A DNA stretch of 64,000 bases, taken from Oenanthe sinensis (taxonomy: Eukaryota > Streptophyta > Magnoliopsida > Apiales > Apiaceae). The stretch spans positions 45,478,501 to 45,542,500 of the forward strand of contig CM053813.1 of assembly GCA_028671895.1 (NCBI GenBank), in the 5' to 3' direction. Position 1 is the first letter of the stretch; every line of letters starts with the position of its first letter. The notes under the pieces were generated by a model that saw only the letters and a list, made by a program, of their open reading frames with translations, had not been told where the DNA came from and ran no database searches. Shown piece after piece: positions 1-10,089 of this stretch. The position numbers and the translations under genes were made by a program.

Positions 1-72
1 CTAAAACATGGCTGCAAAACAACATCACATTCTGCTGGTTGTGCAATATTGATTTTGATGATACGTATGCAG

Positions 73-1002
73 GTTGTTGAAGGAGCTCGCACAAGGGGTG
101 TCTCTAAAATCATAGGAGTTGATATTAACCCTGAGAAATTTATAAAGGGTATACTTTCTTTTCTTTCTTATATTTGCCTAATTGTAAAAGGGTATTACTT
201 GTTTGCCTTGCACATATGCACACATACACAGACTTGATTCTAATAGTTTGTCTACATGATTAATTACATTGCATAGGAAAGCAAATGGGAATGACTGATT
301 CGATTGACTCCGGACAGCTTAAAATGTCCGTGCACGAGGTGAGCTTATAGATCAAGGTTTCGAGTAGCAAGCATAGAATATAGAAAGATTGAGTCACAGC
401 AACTAAACTATAGGATACTATGATTACATATATTGAGCTTCCGAATTGATCGATTAAATGCAGAAAATAAGAGAAATTAGTGGAGGTGGCGTGGACTACA
501 GCTTCGAGTGTGCAGGGAACTTGGATGTTCTCCGTGAGGCTTTCTTATCGAGCCATGATGTATGCATATGAGGAACACACATACCAATACAAGTATATTC
601 CGTAAGATCACATAGTTTTAAATTGATTGATGTTTGAATATACATGCAGGGTTGGGGATTGACAGTAGTGTTAGGAATTCATCCCACCCCAAGATTGCTG
701 CCACTGCATCCAATGGAGTTATTCGACGGACGGAATATAACTGCATCTGTGTTTGGAGGCTTCAAAGGCAAATCACAACTCCCTCACATTGTCCAGGAAT
801 GCATGAGTGGGGTTAGTTACTATGATCTGAGAAAATTACTACTATGTACGTATCTTAATGTGCGATACTTATTGGTTTAAGTGAAATGCAGGCAGTAAAA
901 GTGGATGGTTTCATAACCCACGAGCTTCCCTTTAGCAAGATCAATGAAGCTTTTCAGTTGCTTATTGATGGAAAATCCTTGAGATGCCTACTCCACCTTT
1001 AA
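73..1002 (+). CDS. alcohol dehydrogenase-like protein, C-terminal part (5' end outside window)
   Basis: Zinc-type medium-chain alcohol dehydrogenase-like protein, the plant ADH-like group related to class III/ADH1, predicted to oxidise an alcohol with NAD. Five exons are visible: 73-148, 277-338, 464-559, 650-811 and 892-1002, all with AG acceptors and GT donors and consistent phases. They give 168 C-terminal residues. The first begins VVEGARTRGVSKIIGVDIN, the second half of the Rossmann nucleotide-binding fold. The Asp in GVDIN is the residue that usually selects NAD over NADP. Later blocks, GGGVDYSFECAGNLDVL and the end KSLRCLLHL, are family hallmarks. The catalytic zinc ligands and the structural zinc loop would lie in the missing 5' exons, so activity cannot be judged. 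Bases 1-72 are intron. The stop is TAA at 1000-1002. The family is secure; the substrate is unknown. Confidence 0.9.
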
Positions 1003-1336
1003 ACTAGTTATATATCCTTTTGTCACCAAGGCCGCGGATTCAAAGTATTGCCCCAGTGTAATTAAGTACTTCGTCTTATATACATATCTAAGGTATCTTA
1101 CACACAGAATAAATGTGTTATAGAGTATCTGAGTTGTCCGAATGGTTAGCCTGCGTTACTAGCAAGACATTGGCTAAGAGAAGCACAAGTTTATGGTCAT
1201 ATAATATATGGATTAAGGTGATATTTGCTCACCACATGTATGAATGTTATGATATTGAGATTATTGTATTAATTTGTTTTTGTTTTTAAAAGGCAGATCG
1301 ATCTATTCTTGTATTTGTTTAGATCTCTAATTTATA
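1003..1336. other. 3' flank of the ADH-like gene
   Basis: Non-coding. It should hold the 3' UTR; an AATAAA lies near 1107. A stretch near 1130-1160 faintly resembles a tRNA A box but has no partner B box. No other feature was seen. Confidence 0.5.
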
Positions 1337-2255
1337 GAGTTAATTGCAAAATGTACCCTTTGGTTTGGGGAAATGGATTTTTAGTCTAATATTTTATATA
1401 ATTGCACTGTGAATCCCACAATTATTTTGGGAGCTTCTTTCGATTAAAATGATTGGGGTTGTTTAAGAAATTAAAAATATTTAATTATAATCAGACATTT
1501 ATTTAAGTTTTTTGACCCTCTAAACGATATTTTTTGAAAAAATTTAAAGAACGGAAGTTGTAGAAGACGAAAAGTTCTTTTCAAAACACTAAGGCTCAAA
1601 TTTTTGGGGATTATAATGAAATTGAAATTATATAAAACCTATACTTAATGAATTTGTAAATTCTTTTTGACTCTCTGAACGGTATTTTCTGGAAAAATTT
1701 AAAAAATGAAAGTTGTAGAGAACGAAAAGGTATTTTTAAAACAATAAGATTCAAAATTTTCGAGGGAATAAAATAAAACAAAGTTTAATGAATTTGTAAA
1801 TTAAAAAATTAGTTCTAAATAGTTCAAAAGATAATATGAGAAAATATCATGAACTAAAGTTATAAACAGTTAAAAATGATTTCCGAATAATAATAAAATC
1901 ATCAAAATCTGAACTGAATTGAATTTATTATGAATTTTACAAGATTACTAATTTTGTAATTTATTTAAAAAATTATAACAAAGATTCTAAAAATTTTAAA
2001 GTTTATTGTTTTGAAAAAATCTTTTCATCCTCTACAACTTTCTTTTTTATATTTTTCAAAAAAATATCGTTTAGAGGGTTAAAAGTTTAAATAAAGGTCT
2101 TATTATAATTAAATATTTTTAATTTCCTAAACTACCCTAATATTTAATGAAAATGGTGCAAAGTGCAGCGCCCAAAATAATTTTAAGATGCACATTGCAA
2201 TTATCTAAAATAGTGGACTAAAAATATATTTGGACCAAACCAAAGATATGCATTC
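1337..2255. mobile_element. Mutator-like MITE with long inverted termini
   Basis: A foldback element of 919 bp. The left end (with CCCTTTGGTTTGG) and the reverse complement of the right end (with ATCTTTGGTTTGG) match with interruptions for roughly 200 bp inward, through the block TTAAAAATATTTAATTATAA and into CCTCTAAACGATATTTTTT. It is flanked by a perfect 12 bp direct repeat, CTCTAATTTATA, at 1325-1336 and 2256-2267. A TSD of about 9-12 bp with long terminal inverted repeats is the usual mark of Mutator-like elements. There is no open frame, so it is non-autonomous. A second, diverged copy of the inner block (near 1660-1770) suggests internal duplication. Confidence 0.8.
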
Positions 2256-2481
2256 CTCTAATTTATATATCAAGTATCACACACATGTATCACATATACA
2301 AGTTCAAATCTGCGGTTTTCGGATCGAATTGATCGGATTAATTAATCTTCCTTGGTGCCCAGTTAAATTAACATGGCTCCGTGTTGGATCATTAGTGTAT
2401 TGGGGTTTTATCTCTTGGGCTCTTATCCTATCGCCTATGAAATTTATAGCGAATGAGCATGACTAATAGTGTAACACAATT

Positions 2482-2629
2482 GAGCACGGTTGGATAGCCC
2501 AAGTGGTTGAGGGTTTATCCTCTGTCGTCCCAGGTCATGGGTTCGATCCTGGCTCACCCCGAGAATTTCTTTAGAACAGATACTCATTGTAAGGCTATAA
2601 GCCAAATTAATCAAAAAAAAAAAAAAAAA
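2482..2629 (+). mobile_element. tRNA-derived SINE with intact target-site duplication
   Basis: A tRNA-like head carries a pol III A box (TAGCCCAAGTGG, 2495-2506) and B box (GGTTCGATCCT, 2540-2550). A short unrelated body (GAATTTCTTTAGAACAGATA) follows, then a run of 17 A residues at 2613-2629. The element is flanked by an exact 15 bp direct repeat, TAGTGTAACACAATT, at 2467-2481 and 2630-2644, the product of target-primed integration. The perfect duplication and clean A-tail suggest a recent insertion. It is not a functional tRNA gene: the acceptor stem does not pair and the tail is poly(A). Confidence 0.9.
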
Positions 2630-2644
2630 TAGTGTAACACAATT

Positions 2645-3557
2645 ATCGGGCGAAGTTTCTATAGGGTAACATGGGCCACTTTTTGAGCCATTCTTGATAC
2701 AAGAGTCATGCTTTAAACAACTACTACATGTCTCCCTAATCAAAGATTAAACAAATGTGTTTTGGTTGCCAGTTTGCTTGTCAGGTAACACGAAGATTTG
2801 TATAGATTAATTAATAGGTGAACTTGGTCATTTGTTAGGTTGGAAATCATAAATAAATATTATGTTCTATTATCTGTTTATCACTGCAGCAGATCAGTAG
2901 CAGAACATTGTTCCCTTCCATCTCACTTCACTATAAGGCACATGGAAATAAATATAAGAATAGCATTCAAATGTGAAAAACATGAGCAGTTACAGAAAAC
3001 CTTTAAGCACAAAAACATACAAATAGAGAAGAAGAAGTAGAGAGAGGCTGGTTACTGCTTCTCTTCCTAGAACGGATTCCTCTGTTCGATCTACTGAGGA
3101 TATTTTCCGGCTGATAGCCTGCTTATTACGGTGTTTGATTCTGGATTTTAATCTCTTATAAGAGATACGAGATGCAAAAAAGTAGTCTCTAGCAAATTAT
3201 TCTTGTCTAATCTCGTATTCTAATAAGAAATACGAGAGGCAAAAATGTATCTCGAAAGATACCTTTTTACCTGTTATAAGCAACCCCAAATATTCTCATC
3301 CAAAAAATAGATAGTAAGGAAAAAAAAAGAATTACAAAGAATATAGGTGGCGCAGAAGCAATGTTGAAATAAGAATCTCAGCTTTTCCAGCCCCAAGGTA
3401 CAATAACTAGAAAGCCTAATAGTGGGGAGTGGTTAACTAATTGTCTCGCTCTCTTCCTCCCATTGAAATTCTTGAAATGCTTCCGAGGCTGTTTGGTATA
3501 AGTTAACAAGTTACCCTCCCCATTCCCCACCTTTCGATACTGAAATTTCTACAAATA
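2645..3557. other. intergenic, no gene seen
   Basis: AT-rich sequence without a credible reading frame. Near 3140-3265 a motif (TTATAAGAGATACGAGATGC / TAATAAGAAATACGAGAGGC) occurs twice about 70 bp apart. The right end should contain the 3' UTR of the minus-strand glucanase. Confidence 0.4.
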
Positions 3558-5985
3558 TTAGACCACAACGATGCCGAGCAACATGGAACCTACCAAGAAC
3601 CATAAGAACAATAGTGTGCTGCCGCTTGAAGCAAACCTTCCCTGATATTTGCGAAAAAAACTATAGTGAGAAACCAAACTTTATCATGCTTATTGAATAT
3701 AAACATTCATCGATCAGAGGTTAGGTTCATTTCCACAACTGCATTTACAACTCAGTTCTAAATAGTAAGTTCTGATTTAAGGATCATATCACATGCATAC
3801 ATTAAAATTGAGTTATAAATGCTCAACTAAAGGGACCCTAGAACAACTTTTGGCATTGATCATCTGCAATTTCTATAATGCTTACAAATTCATTTGTGTC
3901 ACTTAACATTTCTGTTCCAACAAAACAACATAAGTGACAACAAGTGTTAGGTAGCTCTAGAATACATTTACAGTAGTTGCAGTTATTTATGGGCCATTTT
4001 TACAGTTACAATGTATGTAGATAGATCTATCATCTATGTACGTTACAATTGCTTCTGGCTAACTTCGATCTGTCCTTTTTGTCACTTACCAAATGTGACG
4101 CCTAATAAAACCAAAATTCTCCTGCTAACTACACTACTTTATCTATATAGTGCCGTCATTTGATAGCTTGGCTCCTTTGGATTCATTTATCAGATCCAAA
4201 AAATAATAATTCAGAAGGCCTAAAAACATTTATCAAATTGCAAAATGATAATTTGAGAGTCACGTATTAAAACTCGAACTTCCTATATACCGAAAAAGTT
4301 AAAATCTAAAAATATTAGTTGCGGAGAAGTTCAACTTATGAGTTGATTGAAAATAAAAATTTCTGAAAAATGACAATTTTAATAAATTATAAATAAGAAA
4401 ATGTCGAAATCCAACTCTTCCAAATTGACAAAGAAGTTTACTTTAGCTTCTATAGCTGTCATTCCTTGCGTTTGTAAATTAGAACTATCCGTTTCCCATC
4501 ATAAACGTGTAGTGGCTTCCTATTTTCCTCTTTTAACTCCACTAGGTGTCAATACTCAACACATTCCTACCATTCAATTCAACCCCATGAAATTTTAACT
4601 ACTGTGGTCCTAACTTAATTACCACAACTACAGCTTGTTTCAATCAAATTAACATGACTTGAACACAGATAATAACACTACTTCTGTCCTAAAACCGTAG
4701 ACTAAAATGAAACATGTAATTCTTAATAAAAATCGTAGTAAAATTAGTAACTAACCGTGCCCGAAGAAATTGATAAGTAACCATTTGAAGAGGTAGGCGG
4801 AGCTGGCATTATTGGGCTGGTATTATTCTTAACAGGAGTAGCACCGGAGTTACTAGTTGTGTTGCCAATGTTGGTGGAAAGACCGAGCGAATAGGCAGGA
4901 GTTCCATCGGGCTTAAAAAGTCCGTAATTTCTCTCTGATGTTGGCCCTGGTTTCATATTCTCATTAAACAGAGCGAACACGTAGATATTTAAATCAGAAT
5001 TAGGCCTCAAAGGGGTTCCCTTCTTTTGTGCTATTAACTTCATAAGATTAGCATTGTACTTCTTTGCATTTTCTGGTGTAGCTCCCACTTCATCTTCATC
5101 TCCTTTCGAAGGCCATCCTGTTTCGGAGATCTGAACAGGAAGTTTCTTATAGCCTAAAGCTGCTAAGGCAGAGTAAACTGCATCTATCTGAGCGAAAAGC
5201 ATGTTTTCATAGTGGAGATTGGTGGCTGGATCTATTGTTCCAGCATTAGGCTGGAAGAGCACATAGTCCAGGGAAACCTGTTTCGGGTTCCCCTTGTAAG
5301 CAAAAAAGGGGTATGCATTGATTAAAAATGGTGACCCTGTTTTGACCAGAAATGACAAGATCTGAGCCACACAGACACTCAGATCTTGTCGAAAAGCGCC
5401 TGAGGAAGGCGGATAAGAACTCTGGAGAATAGCTAAAGAGTGAGCAGTGGTGACACAAACTTGTTTATCTAAATTCAGTGTGACTAATGCAGTGTGAATG
5501 CTCTGCATAGCAGGGAGCAAGCAGCCAGAAAGCGAGGTGTCATTAAATGTTAACACCTCATTTCCAACTGCAATGGCAGTGATTTTTGTAGCAGGGAGGT
5601 AACATTTGACATTGGTTGTCACCCAGTCAAGTGCTTTCTGTGGATCTCTCATTTTCGATAAGTACTCATTTCCTAAACCAACTATAAACTCAACCCCGGT
5701 GTTAGCAAAGGCCTTAAGTACTTTGGGGTCTGCGTCGTAGAGCTTAACTTTAGTAGCACCAATGGATTTTAGCAGCGGAACAACATTTTCTGGAGTTGGC
5801 AGATTGTTAGCTATCTGGCCATAGTTTATGCCAAGACATGAAGCTTGGAATGAGAACATACCTGCAATTAACAAATCAGTATTTCATTAACAAACAATAC
5901 GAAGAAAAACAAGAAATAATAAGCTGGAAACTAAAATTTTAGTACCTGAAATGAGTAGCATGAAGAGGAGTAAACTTGAGTCCAT
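3558..5985 (-). CDS. GPI-anchored glucan endo-1,3-beta-glucosidase (GH17)
   Basis: Glycoside hydrolase family 17 enzyme that hydrolyses internal 1,3-beta-glucan (callose) linkages at the cell surface. Three exons on the minus strand: 5985-5946, 5861-4756 and 3641-3558, totalling 1230 nt and 409 residues. Exon 1 gives the secretion signal (MDSSLLLFMLLISG). The GH17 domain starts at CLGINYGQIANNLPTPENV. The general acid is Glu115 in AVGNEV and the nucleophile is Glu260 in QISETGWPS. A Ser/Thr/Pro-rich spacer follows. The small third exon encodes GRFASSGSTLLFLWFLVG and then MLLGIVVV before TAA, a typical GPI-attachment tail; without it the second exon would run into the intron and stop at 4744. 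There is no X8/CBM43 domain, as in the Arabidopsis BG14-like group. Such enzymes regulate callose at plasmodesmata or walls; that role here is inferred. Confidence 0.93.
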
Positions 5986-7860
5986 TGCTGCTAGAAACTA
6001 TACTGGGAGGACTGTGTTTTTTTAGCTTTTGCTTTGTTTTTATCTTTTTATCACACTCTTCACAAGTTAGGAGGGGGCTCCCATCACTCTAGTTATGAGT
6101 TGAAATACAGCCGTTACATGTTACTTTGGTCCCACGTGGGAGTAGAGTTTGGTTTGGAAAATTTGGCAAATATTCTTTCTCAATTAAATTAATGTTGCTA
6201 TCGAAATGGTTATTAATTTAGTTATTCTTGGCTTGTAATTTAAGAGTTGTCTTTCTCTTCTTTTTGCAAGTCTTTGGTTGAAGTGTGATGCTTTTAGTAT
6301 TTGAAGTATATGGATAATTATATTTGAAGAATGATACTTAAGAGCATTTTTAATTGAAAAATATAATCTTCACTTTTTTCTACCAAACTTACATGCTAAT
6401 GAAAGAATTTGAATATACTTGAAAAAAATGTAGATAATTTGTTCCAGTATGATTTTTAAAATAATATGAGATCCAATTAAGTTTTGTTTCTAAAATTTGT
6501 TCCAATATGATTCTTAAAATAATATGAGATTTAATTAAATTTTGTTCCTAAAATTTTAACTTTTTAGAATAACTGATAACTTAGGTGCCATTTGTTAAAT
6601 CTAAACATATTTTCTAAATTGTTAAGAATTCTGTATGTATAATAAATTTGAACATGAACGAATAATGTTATTTGATAATAAAATTTCTGAATGACCTTTA
6701 TATATTAAAAAATAATTAATAAAGTCTGATAAAAATATTTCTAAAGTTTCCTAAACAATATTAAACAAAATTATATGCAAATGTAATAATAATATAAAAT
6801 TTTAAACAAATTATAAATAAAACAAGAAAATAATATAATTAAAAAAAATTAATAATAAGAACATAAATTAAGAAACAGATATTTAAGAACAAACAGAGTA
6901 GCATTTATATAGATACGGTGTGCAAGTGCCAAACAAGGTTTGTTATTCATTCCCATGGGTGAGGCATAAGCTTTTCATACGACAACTTTGCAATCCTGTC
7001 CCATATTTGCCAAAGTTGGCTCTTTGGCCCTCTGAGGCCTCCTCTCCTAGCTGGTATATTTTTTTAATCAAATCTTTTAATTTTAGAACACTGGTAGGAG
7101 CACAGGATACATCCGCAACTTTTGAAGTAAATTTTGTACTTCTTTTGTTTGATTTTACATGTCATTTCTGAAATATTTATTCATTTTAAGAAAAAGTTGA
7201 TTAAATATTTTATTTTCTTGTCTACTCTTAATAATTGTATTAAATGAACATGAGTTGTTTATATATTTAAATTAATCAAATATTGGAAATAGTAGTATAA
7301 TGATAATTTTTGAATTTTTTTATAAAAAAATTACTTTAGAAAAAGAAAGTAACATGTATTTTGAGATAATTTTTTCTTCAAAAGAGACATATTATGAGAT
7401 AGAGGGAATATAAAAATTGCCAATAATAATATGGAAGAAAGAGGAAATAAAAAGAATAATATTATTAATATATCATATATGTACTTAGTTGTTGATCTTA
7501 ATAACCTCCTAATAAAGATGATCTTATCAAATCAATAAGATATCTCACTCTCAAATCTCAATTACATTAAATAGGTGGATTCAATTTAGAAATTTTTAAT
7601 TTTAAAAGTTTGAGAATATTTAATAAAAAAATTTAAACCACCCCCCACCAAAAAAATCTCAAATATTTATATATGAACATATAATTGACTTGATCTACTT
7701 TATAAATGATAGACCTCGATTTATACACATTAATAACCTAATTAAAAATAGCGGCATGAGAACGTTTTAGAATTTTTTGTAGTATATTAACATTATTCTT
7801 AAAAATATTCATTAAAAATTGAGAGTATATTTAATTTATATTTTAAAACATTTTAATAAA
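5986..7860. other. glucanase 5' flank and AT-rich intergenic DNA
   Basis: Contains the promoter of the minus-strand glucanase, in which I could not pick a clear TATA box. Near 6441-6557 a block of about 58 bp (TTCCAGTATGATTTTTAAAA) is tandemly duplicated with substitutions. The rest is AT-rich without a gene; the small frame near 6920-7171 shows no family features. Confidence 0.4.
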
Positions 7861-8051
7861 TTAGTAATACTCTATAGATTTTAAAAAAAAACATTAATTG
7901 ATTTTAATTGTACACGTATTCTCACATCGATGTGAGGATATTCATAACGCCAATGTGAAAATATATCTATAGATTGATGTACACGTATTATTTTAATTAA
8001 AATAATACTTTTTAATTAAATTCATAACGCCAATCTATAGAGTATTACTAA
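7861..8051. repeat. inverted-repeat element, MITE-like
   Basis: Perfect 20 bp inverted arms: TTAGTAATACTCTATAGATT at 7861-7880 and its complement at 8032-8051. Inside, two short direct repeats occur (CATAACGCCAAT and GTACACGTATT, each twice). Size and structure suit a small non-autonomous DNA transposon, but no convincing TSD was found. Confidence 0.5.
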
Positions 8052-8090
8052 AATCAATTAAAATCTATTTTTTTTTAATATTTTCACGTA

Positions 8091-8133
8091 TTATGAATAT
8101 TCTGGGTATGGGGTGCACCCAGAATATTCATAA
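8091..8133. repeat. perfect 17 bp hairpin with 9 nt loop
   Basis: TTATGAATATTCTGGGT (8091-8107) and its exact reverse complement (8117-8133) flank the loop ATGGGGTGC. It lies between the inverted-repeat element and the LTR relic and could be a fold formed at a transposon junction. No gene end nearby makes a terminator role likely. Confidence 0.6.
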
Positions 8134-8202
8134 CTTGCTTCCATATCGGAATCGTATTCAAAATCATCTCTTATCAGATCTGTTCTTCCGATTTTGTTAT
8201 TG

Positions 8203-8900
8203 TGACATCCTTTCTCCTAAGATGCAAATCTCTCCTCCTTTTAGTGCCAATTTGTTGATGGAAAAATCTGGTAATTAACAAAGATTGAGGTTCTTTGCCG
8301 GAAAAAATCTAACGAGACTGAATTATCACCGGAGTGTGGTGGTTTGTATGAGATTGGGACTGAGATTGTTAGGTTTCAGAATAATTAGAGTTTTGTTCTC
8401 TTACAGCTGTGAACTGTAATAATTCTTACCCCTAACAATGTGTCTATGTACCTCTATTTATAGGTAAAATAGAGGATCAAACTCACGTAATTCTTGACAA
8501 AGCAGAGGCCCGTTAGGAGAACAGAGCCCTAATTTGAGTCAAATTAGGTAACCTACAAGAGGAACCTTCCTGGAAGAGGTCTTTACATCCAGACTTGTTT
8601 GGATAGGTCAAAACCCAGTATAAGGCCCTAAGATTTCATGGATCCAACGTTGGCCCGGAAACCGTGGCTCTATTCGATCCACTACAACTATTTTGACTAG
8701 AAGTTAACACTAGATCCACCGCAAATGTAGGACACGTCATAAGCCCCGAGACGAGGATAACCTGCCTGAATACAGGAAAATGATCTTCCAAGATATGGTT
8801 AGCAGCACACCATACTTTCTCTACGAGGGTAACCCAAAGGCAACCCGAGAAATATGAAGTTATGGCGTTCAATTGGCATTGACAGACGTAAATGGCGGAT
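8203..8900 (-). mobile_element. truncated LTR relic, same family as 57462-61911
   Basis: Shares colinear blocks with the LTRs of the element at 57462-61911, for example CTCCTAAGATG, GCCAATTTGTTGATGG, CCTCTATTTATAGG, GGATAGGTCAAAACC and GATCTTCCAAGATA. It starts in the internal region next to the LTR (about 50 bp) and continues from 8253 through most of the LTR, then loses similarity after about 8900. There is no second LTR and no TSD, so it is a degraded fragment. The minus orientation is inferred from the primer-site side of the complete copy. Open frames across it (for example 8636-9013) are fortuitous. Confidence 0.75.
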
Positions 8901-9128
8901 ATATTATTGCACCACGACAATCGGTTATAACAACTAAAACTGATTTTTGAGACAAAGGAAGTCGCGCCTCCCTTTAGCAAGATGATCGGCGCGGCGCAAC
9001 ATATATCATTCAAAAGTTTGTATAATTTTTTTAAAATGTATTTTTCAGATTTTGAAAATTATATATATATATATATTTTAATTTCTGGTCAAAATTAAAT
9101 AAATTTGACCGTTGAAATATTAAATAAG

Positions 9129-9154
9129 ATACTTGAAGTGGGACGGAGGGAGTA
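9129..9154. mobile_element. orphan Stowaway terminus
   Basis: GTGGGACGGAGGGAGTA is the outward right end of a Stowaway MITE. The matching left end was not found nearby, so this is a truncated copy next to the complete one at 9232. Confidence 0.5.
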
Positions 9155-9231
9155 TTTTATAATTGTACGTGACGAAATACATTTTCGAAATTAGATTTTT
9201 GAAAAATGTAAACTAAAATTCTTAATTAATA

Positions 9232-9482
9232 CTCCCTCCGTCCCAACCAATTCTTTACACTTTCCTTTTTGGGACGTCCCACCCAATTCTTTACATTACT
9301 AAAAATAGTAACTTTTAACAATAAATATATTATTACATCCACTACTTCACTCCACTTTTTCAACACTTTACACTATTACACCCACTACTTCATTTATTTT
9401 AACAATAAAATCACTATTACACCCACTATCCTTGGTCTCCGTGCCCGGACCAAATGTAAACATTTGGCCGGGACGGAGGGAG
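9232..9482. mobile_element. Stowaway MITE (Tc1/mariner)
   Basis: 251 bp element with terminal inverted repeats CTCCCTCCGTCCC and GGGACGGAGGGAG, flanked by the TA dinucleotide on both sides (9230-9231 and 9483-9484), the diagnostic Stowaway arrangement. There is no coding capacity; the frame crossing it (9269-9550) is not a gene. Confidence 0.9.
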
Positions 9483-10089
9483 TAATAATTATTATTATTG
9501 ATCTTTCAAAATTAGTCCGAATTTTAATCGACATTTATACTAGTTTTTAAAGAAAAATGAATTTTGTAAAACAGATTCTTGTTAAAATTTTAAGCTCAAC
9601 AAATAAAACAAATCAAAGAAATATTAACAATAAATGAGCAAAATCAAAGGCGACTCGAGAAATTCAACTGTATAATTGACCATAGCACATAGGAGAAATT
9701 AAAAGTTCTCTCAATATGAGTATCAGATCTATATTTCTTCTATATGCATTCAAGTTTTACCCTTACCAGAAAAACTATAAATATTAAACCAAATCAAAGA
9801 ATGACTGTATGAATTTAACACTATAACTGACCAAAAGAAGAAATTAAATATGCTTGTTATTTTGCAGCATGAGATTCTTTCATGTTTACAGGTACACCTA
9901 TATGTTCTATTCTCTTTTCCTCACCTTTAGCTGCAGAATGGATTAAACAAAAGTGACCTGAAAATAAACAGATTACAATTAGAAAAACAACACTCTATAG
10001 GAACATACACATCCAGCCTCTAAATATTTTCTTGCTCCCTCAGAATATAAGGACTCTTCTAGGATCATTAGATGCCAAAGCATCCTGCT
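9483..10089. other. intergenic, 3' flank of the START gene
   Basis: No gene seen. The right part should hold the 3' UTR of the minus-strand START-domain gene, which ends at 10090. Confidence 0.4.

Noticed and set aside
1125..1190. tRNA-like A box (GTCCGAATGGTTAG) downstream of the ADH-like gene
   Set aside because: No B box or cloverleaf could be built.
2482..2560. Possible tRNA gene
   Set aside because: A and B boxes are present, but the ends do not form an acceptor stem, an unrelated body with a poly(A) tail follows and a TSD flanks the whole, so it is a SINE.
8636..9013. Minus-strand frame of 125 residues
   Set aside because: It lies across the LTR relic shared with 57462-61911, where the same frame is broken.
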